This document shows positions 33,468 through 42,242 of a stretch of DNA of 64,000 bases, one piece after another (within the stretch, counting starts at the first letter, position 1; each line of letters starts with the position of its first letter). The translations under genes and the position numbers were made by a program. The DNA is from Bradyrhizobium lablabi. GTDB taxonomy: Bacteria; Pseudomonadota; Alphaproteobacteria; Rhizobiales; Xanthobacteraceae. The stretch is from positions 372,001-436,000 of the forward strand of contig NZ_LT670844.1 of the NCBI RefSeq assembly GCF_900141755.1, read 5' to 3'. Under the pieces are notes generated by a model. That model made no database searches, was not told the DNA's origin, and saw only the letters and a list, made by a program, of their open reading frames with translations.

Positions 33468-34265
33468 ATGTCAAACTGCGTCACGAAATTCAGATCGGCA
33501 ATTTTCGCAAGCTGCCTTGCAAGCATCCCGCTGGCAACCATGGCGCACAGCGCCGCGCGCGAGGCCGAACAATGCCTTTCCGGTCCGAAGCAAGAGGCGC
33601 CGCAAGGCAGCCACTGGTACTACCGCATCGATCACACCACCAAGCGTCACTGCTGGTATCTCGGCGAGGAGCGCGGCGAGGAGCGCGGCAAGGCTGCGCG
33701 AGCCGTCGCATCGAATTCGTCGCGGCGTGCGGCGCCGGAATCGCCAAAGGCAGAAGAAGCGATGCAGCCATCGATCGCGAACGCCCATGCTGAACTGCCC
33801 GCGCCGTCGGCGGTCGAACAGCCGACCCACGACGATGCGCCCGCGCCGGTGATACCCAACAATGCTGCGATCGTGGAAAACGCCATGTCGGCGACGAACG
33901 CCCCGCGATGGATTGTCGGGTCACGCTGGCCCGATCAGTCGGACGCTTCGCCGCCGGCCCAGCCAGCGCCAGACAAGCCCGCTTCCCCGACAAGCGCCTC
34001 TTCGGTCTCGCGGCCGCCGCCGATCGCGGTTGCAGACCAGGTCGCGGCAGCCCTCCCGTCACCGGAAACGCCGGCCTATTCGGTGCCGATGCAGTTGGCC
34101 GCGCTGATCGGCGCGCTGGCGATCGCCGGCATCATCGGCGGCATCGCTTTCAAGTTCGGCACCGCACGAGGTCCCGATTTTTCCCGCCTCGCTGATGAGA
34201 CGGAAGACCGCGACGAACGGATTGCGGACTTCTTCGCACAAATGTCGCGACGACGCTCGAGCTGA
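33468..34265 (+). CDS. Hypothetical protein with signal-like N-terminus and C-terminal membrane helix
   Basis: 265 aa from the ATG at 33468, preceded by GGAG. An N-terminal signal-like helix (FRSAIFASCLASIPLATMAHS), a short conserved part with Cys and Trp (WYYRIDHTTKRHCWYLGEE), a long Pro/Ala-rich linker, and one C-terminal helix (LAALIGALAIAGIIGGIAF) before a charged tail. The WYYRxDxxxxRxCWY motif occurs in other rhizobial proteins of unknown function. Convergent with gmk. Confidence 0.7.
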   Translation: MSNCVTKFRSAIFASCLASIPLATMAHSAAREAEQCLSGPKQEAPQGSHWYYRIDHTTKRHCWYLGEERGEERGKAARAVASNSSRRAAPESPKAEEAMQPSIANAHAELPAPSAVEQPTHDDAPAPVIPNNAAIVENAMSATNAPRWIVGSRWPDQSDASPPAQPAPDKPASPTSASSVSRPPPIAVADQVAAALPSPETPAYSVPMQLAALIGALAIAGIIGGIAFKFGTARGPDFSRLADETEDRDERIADFFAQMSRRRSS

Positions 34266-34273
34266 CGAAGGCG

Positions 34274-34933
34274 CTATTTTTCCAATTGCCGCTGCAGCTC
34301 GCGCACGAAGCCCGAGAGGCCCACCTGCCTTTCGCGCTTGAGCTGCTCGGCGCGCAGGATCGATTTGACCGCCTCGAAGGCGATCCCGATATTATCGTTG
34401 ACGATGATATAGTCGTAAGCGTCGAAATGGCTCATTTCGTCGCCCGCCTTCCGCATGCGGCCGCGGATCACATCGTCGGAATCCTGCGCGCGGGTGTGCA
34501 GCCGCTGCTCCAGCGCCGTCACCGACGGCGGCAGGATGAAGACGCTGACGACATCGTTGGGCGAGCGGCTGCGCAATTGCTGGGTGCCCTGCCAGTCGAT
34601 ATCGAACAGCACGTCCTGCCCCGCCGCCAAAGCGGCCTCGACCGGCGCGCGCGGGGTGCCGTAGCGGTTGTCGAACACATTGGCCCATTCGAGCAGCTCG
34701 CCATTATTGACCATCGCGTCGAACCGCTTCTGATCGACGAAAAAATAATCCTTGCCGTCGACCTCGCCGGGCCGTTTCGGCCGCGTTGTCGCCGACACCG
34801 ACATTTTTAGCGCCGGCGTCTCCGCTACCAGCATGCGCGACAGCGTGGTCTTTCCCGCGCCCGACGGCGATGACAGCACGAACATCAGTCCGCGCCGCTC
34901 AACCCCGTCAAAGCCGTGACCGCCAGCCGCCAT
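34274..34933 (-). CDS. gmk: Guanylate kinase
   Basis: 219 aa. ATP-dependent GMP to GDP kinase. P-loop SSPSGAGKTTLSRML, GMP-binding TTRPKRPGEVDGKDYFF, and the later VLFDIDWQGTQQL and DYIIVNDN are diagnostic. It starts 3 nt after the yicC stop on the same strand, the normal pairing. Confidence 0.97.
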   Translation of the reverse strand: MAAGGHGFDGVERRGLMFVLSSPSGAGKTTLSRMLVAETPALKMSVSATTRPKRPGEVDGKDYFFVDQKRFDAMVNNGELLEWANVFDNRYGTPRAPVEAALAAGQDVLFDIDWQGTQQLRSRSPNDVVSVFILPPSVTALEQRLHTRAQDSDDVIRGRMRKAGDEMSHFDAYDYIIVNDNIGIAFEAVKSILRAEQLKRERQVGLSGFVRELQRQLEK

Positions 34934-34936
34934 CCA

Positions 34937-35824
34937 TTACTCCAAATTCTGAACCTGCTCGCGGAATTGCTCGACCACGTTCTTCATCTCCAGGCCGGTA
35001 TTGGTCAATTCAAGATCGTTCGACTTGGAGCAGCAGGTATTGACCTCGCGGTTGAACTCCTGCGCCAGGAAATCCAGCCGCCGTCCGATCGGTCCGCCCT
35101 TGCCGATCATCTCGCGCGTCTGCGAGATGTGGGAAGCGATGCGATCGAGCTCCTCGCGAATGTCGGCCTTGGCCGCGATCAATAGCGCTTCCTGGTTGAG
35201 CCGATCGGGATCGAAGCGGTCGCTTGTCTCCAGCAGGGCTGCGATCTGCTCGGCAAGCCGCGCCTTGATCGCCTCGGGCTTGCGGCCGGGAGCGGCTTCC
35301 GCCTTCTTGGCCAACTGCTCGATCTCATCCATCCGCTGGATCAGGATCTGCCCAAGCGTTACGCCCTCGCGGCGACGCATCTCGACGAGGTTTTGCAGCG
35401 CCTGTTCGAACGCCGCGGCCGCGGCGGCCTTGGCGGCCTTGTCTTCCTCTTCATTGCTTTCCGGCTCGACCACCTCGATGACGCCCTTGATCCCCAACAG
35501 CCCATCGATGCTCGGCGCCACTGCGTCGATCTTGCCGGCGAGCACGCCCGCGACCTTCACGATCGAGGCCAGCACGTCTTCGTTGATGCGGACCATCGAG
35601 GCGGCATTGGCGCGTTTGACGTTCAAATTGGCGTAGACCGTGCCGCGCGACAATAGCTCGCCGGCCCGCTTCTTGGCGAACGCCTCGAGCTCGTCCCATC
35701 CCGGCGGCAGCCGCATGCGCAGATCAAACCCTTTGGCGTTGACCGACTTCAATTCCCACTCGAACGCATACGGTCCGCTGGCGCCATGGCTTCGCGCAAA
35801 ACCGGTCATGCTCGATAGCGCCAT
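34937..35824 (-). CDS. YicC-family endoribonuclease
   Basis: About 295 aa from the ATG at 35824, chosen because the family starts MALSSMTGFARS and GGAG lies upstream. N-terminal MTGFARSHGASG, the mid-block SVNAKGFDLRMRLPPGWD, and the C-terminal RRLDFLAQEFNREVNTCCSK and NDLELTNTGLEMKN are family hallmarks. YicC cleaves RNA and influences small-RNA turnover in E. coli; the same activity is inferred. Followed by gmk. Confidence 0.93.
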   Translation of the reverse strand: MALSSMTGFARSHGASGPYAFEWELKSVNAKGFDLRMRLPPGWDELEAFAKKRAGELLSRGTVYANLNVKRANAASMVRINEDVLASIVKVAGVLAGKIDAVAPSIDGLLGIKGVIEVVEPESNEEEDKAAKAAAAAAFEQALQNLVEMRRREGVTLGQILIQRMDEIEQLAKKAEAAPGRKPEAIKARLAEQIAALLETSDRFDPDRLNQEALLIAAKADIREELDRIASHISQTREMIGKGGPIGRRLDFLAQEFNREVNTCCSKSNDLELTNTGLEMKNVVEQFREQVQNLE

Positions 35825-35965
35825 CGCGTGAATTTCTCCGACAGTCAAAGCCATGAGATTCGCAAAGAAACAACTCCGCGACCTTAGCGCTTATTCCCTA
35901 AAAGTGGATAACGGTTTTGCGAACAGATGCGCGCAAAATCACTGGTTAACGGCCGCTTGCCGGCG

Positions 35966-37234
35966 TTATTGCTGAACCACGGGGGGCGCTGCCGTCGATT
36001 GCGCCGCGCCCTGCCGCGCCGCAGCCGGGCTGCGCGCGGGCTTTTTCGGCGCCGCCGGCTTCGCGGTCGTCGTGGATGTCGCGTTGGCGTCGGCCGGTGC
36101 GCCGGCCGCGGCCGGCGGCGGCGGATCGTCGGCCGGTTCGACGGTGTCGTTCTGGATCTGCTTTTCCATCGCGCGCAGCTTGGCGACGTTCTTCTGATGC
36201 TGGTCGTAAGTGTCGCTGAAGGCGTGGCCACCGGTGCCGTCGGCGACAAAGAAAAGATCACGGGTGCGGGCCGGATTGGCGGCCGCTTCCAGCGAGGCGC
36301 GGCCGGGATTGGCGATCGGCCCGGGCGGCAGACCGTCAACCACATAGGTGTTGTAAGGCGACGGCTGCTGGATCTCCGAACGCTTGATCGGCCGCCCGAG
36401 CGTGCCCTTGCCGCCGACCAGCCCATAGATGATGGTCGGATCGGACTGCAGCTTTATTTTTTGCCGCAGGCGGTTGACGAACACGGCCGCAACGCGGCTG
36501 CGCTCATCGGCCTTGCCGGTTTCCTTTTCGACGATCGAGGCCAGCGTCACCAATTGCTCCGGCGTCTTGATCGGAAGGTCCGGGCTGCGGCGTTCCCAGA
36601 TTTCCGCCAGCACACGCTTCTGCGTTTGCTGCATCCGTACAATCACCTGGTCGCGCGTGGTGCCGCGCGGGAATTTGTAGGTCTCCGGCAGCAGCGTGCC
36701 CTCGCGCGGGATCTCCTTCACCGAGCCGGCAAAAATGTCGTTGTCGGTAAGCCGGCCGACGATCTGCTCGGAGGTCAGGCCTTCGGGGATCGTCACCGCG
36801 TGCTGCACCACCTTGCCTTCGACGATGGTGCCGATGACGTCGCGCAGGCTGGCGTTCTTCTGGAACGAATATTCGCCGGGCTTGAGTTCGGAGCGCGCCT
36901 TCAGCGCGAACACGGCGCCGATGAACGCCCAGCGATTATTGTCAATCACGCCCTCGCGCTGCAGGGTATCGGCGATGTCGGTCATTCCCGCGCGCGCCGG
37001 AATGTTGACGACCTTGTCCTCCTGCAACGGCCCCGGCGCCTCGATCTTCTGCCTGCCGTAGTAATAAGCGGCGCCGGTCCCGATCATCAACACCAATACG
37101 ATGGTGATGATGGCGTTGCCGACCACGACGAACGGATTGCGGGCGCGCTCCGACCGCTTTGGCGGCGGCGGCACTTGTTCCGGCTCCAGCGCGGCACGCG
37201 GGCTGCGTGGTGAAATGGGCGGCCTCTCACTCAT
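35966..37234 (-). CDS. mltG: Endolytic murein transglycosylase
   Basis: 422 aa, YceG fold. Cleaves nascent glycan strands, setting their length. One N-terminal membrane helix (VVVGNAIITIVLVLMIGTGA), a LysM-like region (GVIDNNRWAFIGAVFALKAR), then the catalytic core with the conserved glutamate in LASIVEKETGKADER and the downstream RLRQKIKLQSDPTIIYG and SPYNTYVVDGLPPGPIANPG. A Pro/Ala-rich tail of ~60 residues is added at the C-terminus. Upstream of yicC and downstream of fabF on the same strand. Confidence 0.95.
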   Translation of the reverse strand: MSERPPISPRSPRAALEPEQVPPPPKRSERARNPFVVVGNAIITIVLVLMIGTGAAYYYGRQKIEAPGPLQEDKVVNIPARAGMTDIADTLQREGVIDNNRWAFIGAVFALKARSELKPGEYSFQKNASLRDVIGTIVEGKVVQHAVTIPEGLTSEQIVGRLTDNDIFAGSVKEIPREGTLLPETYKFPRGTTRDQVIVRMQQTQKRVLAEIWERRSPDLPIKTPEQLVTLASIVEKETGKADERSRVAAVFVNRLRQKIKLQSDPTIIYGLVGGKGTLGRPIKRSEIQQPSPYNTYVVDGLPPGPIANPGRASLEAAANPARTRDLFFVADGTGGHAFSDTYDQHQKNVAKLRAMEKQIQNDTVEPADDPPPPAAAGAPADANATSTTTAKPAAPKKPARSPAAARQGAAQSTAAPPVVQQ

Positions 37235-37366
37235 CGATGCAACCTAAATTCCTGTCGGTTCAATCGTGGCCGCGCGCGATTCCCGCGGCTGCCGGTAGTT
37301 TACGCCCAAATCTACGATTTATCACCGAATACGGCGAAACGGTGGAGTCTTCTTGATTGGGCCGCG

Positions 37367-38632
37367 TCAGTTGGCCACGCGCTGCATGATCACGGATGCG
37401 TTGGTGCCTCCGAAACCGAAGGAATTCGATAGCGCAACGTTGATCTCGCGTTTGCGCGGGGCTTGCGGCACGAGATCGATCGCCGTTTCCACCGATGGGT
37501 GCTCGAGATTGATGGTCGGCGGGGCGATGTTATCGCGAATCGCCAGGATTGAGAAAATCGCCTCGACCGCGCCGGCGGCGCCGAGCAGATGACCGGTCGA
37601 TGATTTGGTCGACGACATCGATACCCTGGATGCGGCGTTGCCCAATAGCCGCTCCACCGCGCCGAGTTCGATTTCGTCCCCGACCTGCGTCGACGTGCCG
37701 TGCGCGTTGATGTAGTCGATATCGGAACAAGAGATCCCGGCGCGCTTCATCGCCGCGCTCATGCTGCGGAATGCGCCATCGCCGTCCGGCGTCGGAGAGG
37801 TGATATGATAGGCATCACCCGACAGACCGTAGCCGATCACCTCGGCATAGATTTTCGCGCCGCGATTTTTGGCGTGATAATATTCCTCGAGCACCACGAT
37901 GCCGGCGCCCTCGCCCATCACAAAACCGTCGCGATCCCGATCGTACGGACGCGAGGCTTTTTCGGGCGTTTCGTTGAAGGCGGTCGACAGCGCGCGCGAC
38001 GCGCAAAATCCCGCCATCGCCAACCGGCAAACCGGTGATTCCGTTCCGCCCGCCACCATGACATCGGCATCACCCAGCGCAATCAGCCGGCTGGCGTCGC
38101 CGATCGCATGCGCGCCGGTCGAGCACGCCGTCACCACCGCATGGTTCGGACCCTTCAGCCCGTGCTCGATCGACACGTAACCCGACGCAAGGTTGATCAG
38201 GCGCCCGGGAATAAAGAATGGCGAGACCTTGCGCGGGCCGCGTTCCTTCAAGAGCAGCGCGGTATCGGCAATGCCGGACAGGCCGCCGATCCCGGAGCCG
38301 ATCATGGTGCCGGTGGCGCAACGATCTTCTTCGGTGGAAGGATGCCAATTGGCGTCATCGAGCGCCTGCTTCGCCGCGCACATCGCGAAAATGATGAAAT
38401 CGTCGACCTTGCGCTGATCCTTCGGCTCCATCCACTGGTCGGGGTTGAATGTACCGTCAGAGCCGTCGCCGCGCGGAACGAGGCAGGCGATCCGGCTGGT
38501 CAGATCGGAGACGTCGAAACTATCGATCTTCCTGGCGCCGCTCTCGCTGTTGAGGATGCGCTTCCAGGTCGGTTCGACGCCACAGCCAAGTGGCGAAACC
38601 ATGCCGAGGCCCGTGACGACAACCCGCCTCAT
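37367..38632 (-). CDS. fabF: Beta-ketoacyl-ACP synthase II
   Basis: 421 aa from the ATG at 38632 (GGAG upstream; a GTG three codons earlier is possible). Elongating condensing enzyme of fatty-acid synthesis. The Cys-His-His triad is complete: Cys in VVTACSTGAHAIG, His in INAHGTSTQVGD, His in SSTGHLLGAAG. Downstream of acpP, fabG and fabD in the same direction, giving the order fabD-fabG-acpP-fabF. Confidence 0.97.
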   Translation of the reverse strand: MRRVVVTGLGMVSPLGCGVEPTWKRILNSESGARKIDSFDVSDLTSRIACLVPRGDGSDGTFNPDQWMEPKDQRKVDDFIIFAMCAAKQALDDANWHPSTEEDRCATGTMIGSGIGGLSGIADTALLLKERGPRKVSPFFIPGRLINLASGYVSIEHGLKGPNHAVVTACSTGAHAIGDASRLIALGDADVMVAGGTESPVCRLAMAGFCASRALSTAFNETPEKASRPYDRDRDGFVMGEGAGIVVLEEYYHAKNRGAKIYAEVIGYGLSGDAYHITSPTPDGDGAFRSMSAAMKRAGISCSDIDYINAHGTSTQVGDEIELGAVERLLGNAASRVSMSSTKSSTGHLLGAAGAVEAIFSILAIRDNIAPPTINLEHPSVETAIDLVPQAPRKREINVALSNSFGFGGTNASVIMQRVAN

Positions 38633-38729
38633 ATCCACCACTCCAGCCCACGTTCAGCGGCCCACAACAAGAAACCGGTGGACCGCGCGACCACGGCCCG
38701 TCCGGCTTCGTCAGCACCGCGCGGGGGCG

Positions 38730-38969
38730 TCAGCTTTTAGCGTTCTTTTCGAGAAATTTTGTGGCGTCGCCGACGGTCAAAATCGTCTCCGCCGCGTCGT
38801 CCGGAATTTCACAACCGAATTCTTCTTCAAACGCCATCACGAGCTCGACCGTATCAAGACTGTCGGCGCCGAGGTCATCAATGAAGCTCGCATTGTCGAC
38901 CACTTTTTCGGGTTCAACACCAAGGTGTTCGACCACGATCTTCTTAACCCGCTCGCCAATCTCACTCAT
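38730..38969 (-). CDS. acpP: Acyl carrier protein
   Basis: 79 aa, acidic. The phosphopantetheine is attached at Ser37 in [13 protein letters not shown]. Begins [17 protein letters not shown] short gene between fabG and fabF, with about 330 bp of leader upstream, suggesting its own promoter. Confidence 0.98.
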   Translation of the reverse strand: MSEIGERVKKIVVEHLGVEPEKVVDNASFIDDLGADSLDTVELVMAFEEEFGCEIPDDAAETILTVGDATKFLEKNAKS

Positions 38970-39299
38970 CGTTCAACCTCGTGCTTGTTCCCATTAGACC
39001 CGTCCCCAAAAGACCCGTCACCAAGACGATACGAGCCATCCTGGTCGTTAAACCTTCCTTCGCAACCGCGCATAGTCTTGATTTGGCCAAGTCTTGATTC
39101 TGCCAACTCATAGCCGACAAAGGCCCGGCGAACGACGGCAGGCTCCGCAGCCGCCCAATATACAGGGTTTCAAAATCCTGCAATGGCGTTCTTTGCCCAT
39201 CCGTTGGTGGTTCGGTTATCATACTTCCCAAGCCTTGACTATAAGCCTCGATCGGCCGTCGAATCCGCCATTGGCCCCGCCGAGGGGCCGTTAACCGGC
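38970..39299 (-). promoter_or_regulatory. Leader/promoter region of acpP
   Basis: 330 bp between fabG and acpP with no supportable gene. On the minus strand TTGCAG and TATATT (around 39158-39185) lie 15 bp apart, a weak sigma70-like pair. A direct repeat of AGTCTTGATT occurs at about 39073 and 39089. High acpP expression from here would be expected, but the promoter call is tentative. Confidence 0.35.
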
Positions 39300-40037
39300 T
39301 CAAATCATGGCCATTCCACCGTTGACGTGAATCGTCTGCCCGGTGACATAGGCCGCTTCGTTCGAGCTGAGATAGACCGCCGCCGCAGCAATTTCTTCCG
39401 CGGTCCCGAGACGCGCCGCAGGAACCTTCGAAAGAATCGTTTCGCGCTGCTTTTCGTTGAGCGCGTCCGTCATCGGCGTTGCGATAAATCCGGGGGCGAT
39501 GCAATTGGCGGTCACGTTGCGCTTGGCGTATTCGGCGCCCAGCGTCTTGATCATGCCGATCAGCCCAGCCTTCGAGGCGGTGTAATTGCCCTGGCCTGGA
39601 TTGCCGGTGACGCCGACCACCGAGGTGATCGCGATGATACGTCCGAAGCGCTTGCGCATCATCAATTTGGTCGCGGCTCGGGCGAGCCGAAACGTCGCGG
39701 TCAAGTTGACCTTGATGACCTCGTCCCAGTCCTCGTCGCGCAATTGCACGAACAGATTGTCCCTGGTGATGCCGGCATTGGCGACGAGAATGTCGACCTG
39801 GCCCATGGCTTTTTCCGCCGACGGCACCAGTGCCTCGACCTCGGCAGCGTCGGAGAGATTGCAGGGCAGCACATGCACCCTGTCGCCAAGCTTGCCGGCG
39901 AGCGCGTCCAGCACCTCGCGCCGCGTCCCGGAAATCGCAACGCTGGCACCCTGCTTGTGCAGCGCCTGCGCGATCGCGCCGCCGATGCCCCCAGTCGCGC
40001 CGGTGACGAGCGCCGTCCTGCCTGTCAGATCGAACAT
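39300..40037 (-). CDS. fabG: 3-oxoacyl-ACP reductase
   Basis: 245 aa from the ATG at 40037, with GGGGAG 6 nt upstream; the longer open frame overlaps fabD and is not needed. NADPH-dependent reductase of the elongation cycle. Signatures: TGATGGIGGAIAQAL, LVANAGITRDNL, ITSVVGVTGNPGQGNYTASK with the catalytic Ser-Tyr-Lys, and GFIATPMTDAL. Starts 17 nt after the fabD stop. Confidence 0.97.
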   Translation of the reverse strand: MFDLTGRTALVTGATGGIGGAIAQALHKQGASVAISGTRREVLDALAGKLGDRVHVLPCNLSDAAEVEALVPSAEKAMGQVDILVANAGITRDNLFVQLRDEDWDEVIKVNLTATFRLARAATKLMMRKRFGRIIAITSVVGVTGNPGQGNYTASKAGLIGMIKTLGAEYAKRNVTANCIAPGFIATPMTDALNEKQRETILSKVPAARLGTAEEIAAAAVYLSSNEAAYVTGQTIHVNGGMAMI

Positions 40038-40053
40038 CATCGTCTCCCCGGGC

Positions 40054-41013
40054 TCAAGCCGTTCGCGCGGCAGCGAGCGCTTCTTTCGCGGCAGCCATGT
40101 CGTTCGGCCCGCCGACCGAAATCCCAATCGCGCCGTCGGCAATGCGCTTGACAAGCCCGCTCAGCACCTTGCCGGCGCCGATTTCGAAAAACCGCGTGAC
40201 GCCGTGGCTTGCCATATAAGCCACCGATTCGCGCCAACGCACCGTTCCCGTGACCTGTTCGATCAGGCGGCGGCGGATTTCGTCCGGATCGGTAACCGGC
40301 GCGGCCAGCACGTTCGATACCAAGGGCGACGCCGGCCGGTTGATGGTGACCTCCGCCAGCGCTTTCGCCATCACATCGGCCGCGGGCTGCATCAGGGCGC
40401 AGTGGAACGGCGCTGACACCGGCAGCAGCATGGCGCGCTTGGCGCCCTTGGTCTTGGCGATCTCGATGGCGCGCTCGACCGCGGCCTTGTCGCCGGAGAC
40501 CACGACCTGCCCGCCGCCATTGTCGTTGGCGGCCTGGCAGACCTGACCCTGCGCGGCTTCGTTGGCGACCGCAACCGCGGCGTCATAATCGAGACCGAGC
40601 AGCGCGGCCATGGCGCCGACGCCGACCGGCACCGCCTTCTGCATGGCAAGGCCGCGGGTGCGCAACAGCCGCGCGGTGTCACCGATGCTCAAGCCGCCGG
40701 CAGCGGCAAGCGCGGAATATTCGCCAAGCGAATGGCCGGCCACGAACGCGGCGTCGCGCCCAACCGAGAAGCCGGCCTCGGTTTCCAATACCCGCAGCGT
40801 CGCCAGCGACACCGCCATCAGCGCAGGCTGGGCATTTTCGGTGAGTTGCAGGGTCTCGGCCGGGCCTTCCCAGATGATCGCCGTCAGCTTTTCGCCGAGC
40901 GCGGCGTCGACCTCGTCGAACACCGCGCGGGCGACCGGGAAGGCTTCCGCCAGGGCCTTGCCCATGCCAACCGCCTGGGACCCCTGCCCCGGAAAAGTGA
41001 ATGCTGCCGTCAT
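40054..41013 (-). CDS. fabD: Malonyl-CoA:ACP transacylase
   Basis: 319 aa from the ATG at 41013 (AGGGG upstream). Loads malonyl groups onto ACP. Signatures: TFPGQGSQAVGMGKAL, the nucleophile Ser in VAGHSLGEYSALAA, and the partner His in VSAPFHCALMQPA. First gene of the fabD-fabG-acpP-fabF series and divergent from rpsF. Confidence 0.97.
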   Translation of the reverse strand: MTAAFTFPGQGSQAVGMGKALAEAFPVARAVFDEVDAALGEKLTAIIWEGPAETLQLTENAQPALMAVSLATLRVLETEAGFSVGRDAAFVAGHSLGEYSALAAAGGLSIGDTARLLRTRGLAMQKAVPVGVGAMAALLGLDYDAAVAVANEAAQGQVCQAANDNGGGQVVVSGDKAAVERAIEIAKTKGAKRAMLLPVSAPFHCALMQPAADVMAKALAEVTINRPASPLVSNVLAAPVTDPDEIRRRLIEQVTGTVRWRESVAYMASHGVTRFFEIGAGKVLSGLVKRIADGAIGISVGGPNDMAAAKEALAAARTA

Positions 41014-41404
41014 CAAAACCCCTGGAATACGCCTGGCCGCTGGAAATGGCTGAATTGGCGCCGAAAGACACCGCGGAAGACCGTTATGTCAAGCCGCCGC
41101 CGGTTCCCGGCCGCCTTCCGTTCGCTTGGCTGGGTTACGCCAATTGTGCCGCCTTGCCTTCGCTTTCACCTGACTTTCCCTTGCCATCGCGGCCAAAATC
41201 CGTATAAACCGCGCCATCCGTGGATCCCGGCCGGGAGCTGAACGGACGGTCTCAGCAATCTCACCTTATCGGCGACATTGATGTGGCAGGGCCAGTCGGT
41301 CCGTCGTCCCGTGCTTCCGCCTTCTGAGCTTATTTCCGAGTCCTTTCCGAAGGTCTCGAAGGGCTTGCCGCCGGGGACCGCGCCAACACTAGGAAAGGAC
41401 ACCC
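41014..41404. other. Divergent intergenic region fabD/rpsF
   Basis: 391 bp with no convincing gene. It holds the rpsF promoter (41181-41208) and a transcribed leader of roughly 190 nt before rpsF. No clear fabD promoter was recognised on the opposite strand. Confidence 0.6.
41181..41208 (+). promoter_or_regulatory. Sigma70-type promoter of the rpsF operon
   Basis: TTGCCA (41181-41186), 16-bp spacer, TATAAA (41203-41208), close to the vegetative consensus. Transcription would begin near 41215, leaving a long leader. AGGAAAGGA just upstream of the rpsF ATG is a strong ribosome-binding site. Confidence 0.65.
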
Positions 41405-41875
41405 ATGCCTCATTATGAGCATGTATTTCTCGCGCGCCAGGATGCGAGTACCCAACAGGTCGAGGAATTGACCACCCAGATGACCGGCATCGTCGAGCAA
41501 CTCGGCGGCAAGGTCGTGAAGATGGAAAACTGGGGCGTACGCTCCCTCACCTATCGGATGAACAAGAACAGAAAAGCGCATTTCGTGCTTTTGAACATCG
41601 ACGGTCCGTCGGCGGCGGTTGCCGAGATCGAGCGGCAGGAACGGATCAGTGAAGACGTCATCCGCTATCTCACCGTTCGCGTCGAAGAGCACGAGGAAGG
41701 CCCGTCAGCGATGATGCGCAAAGCCGATCGCGATCGTGATCGCGACGACCGCGGCGGCGGTGGTTTCCGTGGCGATCGCGAGGGCGGCTTCCGTGGCGAT
41801 CGTGACGGCGGTGGCTATCGCGGCGACCGCGGCCCGCGCCGTCCGCGCGATGACGACGCAGCGATCGAGGAGTAA
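41405..41875 (+). CDS. rpsF: 30S ribosomal protein S6
   Basis: 156 aa. The first ~100 residues are the S6 ferredoxin-like fold ([40 protein letters not shown], then [18 protein letters not shown]). The tail is an alphaproteobacterial extension of Arg/Asp/Gly repeats ([19 protein letters not shown]). S6 pairs with S18, encoded 5 nt downstream. Confidence 0.98.
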   Translation: MPHYEHVFLARQDASTQQVEELTTQMTGIVEQLGGKVVKMENWGVRSLTYRMNKNRKAHFVLLNIDGPSAAVAEIERQERISEDVIRYLTVRVEEHEEGPSAMMRKADRDRDRDDRGGGGFRGDREGGFRGDRDGGGYRGDRGPRRPRDDDAAIEE

Positions 41876-41880
41876 GGATC

Positions 41881-42120
41881 ATGGCTGAAGCTGGTGCACG
41901 CCGTCCGTTTTTCCGCCGCCGCAAGACCTGCCCGTTCACAGGTCCGAATGCGCCGAAGATCGACTACAAGGATTCCAAGCTGCTGATGCGTTACGTCTCC
42001 GAGCGCGGCAAGATCGTGCCGAGCCGCATCACCGCCGTCTCCGCCAAGAAGCAGCGTGAACTCGCGCGCGCCATCAAGCGCTCGCGTTTCCTCGGACTGC
42101 TGCCTTACGTGATCCGTTAA
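41881..42120 (+). CDS. rpsR: 30S ribosomal protein S18
   Basis: 79 aa. [15 protein letters not shown] at the N-terminus and [19 protein letters not shown] followed by [14 protein letters not shown] are S18 signatures. Binds S6 on the platform of the small subunit. Ribosome-binding site AAGGA overlaps the end of rpsF. Confidence 0.98.
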   Translation: MAEAGARRPFFRRRKTCPFTGPNAPKIDYKDSKLLMRYVSERGKIVPSRITAVSAKKQRELARAIKRSRFLGLLPYVIR

Positions 42121-42128
42121 AAATCCTC

Positions 42129-42154
42129 GATCGGCGGCACGCGTGCCGCCGATC
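42129..42154. terminator. 13-bp perfect palindrome after rpsR
   Basis: GATCGGCGGCAC and GTGCCGCCGATC face each other around GC, forming a very stable hairpin 9 nt after the rpsR stop. It is followed by A6, not T, on the plus strand. It may attenuate or process the operon mRNA between rpsR and the DUF2232 gene rather than terminate it fully. Confidence 0.55.
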
Positions 42155-42242
42155 AAAAAATTCATAAGGCTTCCGGGTCGTCCGGTTGCCGATGGTTGGG
42201 GTTCAAAGAACCTCTAACCGCTCGAAAGGAGCGGGACAGCTG

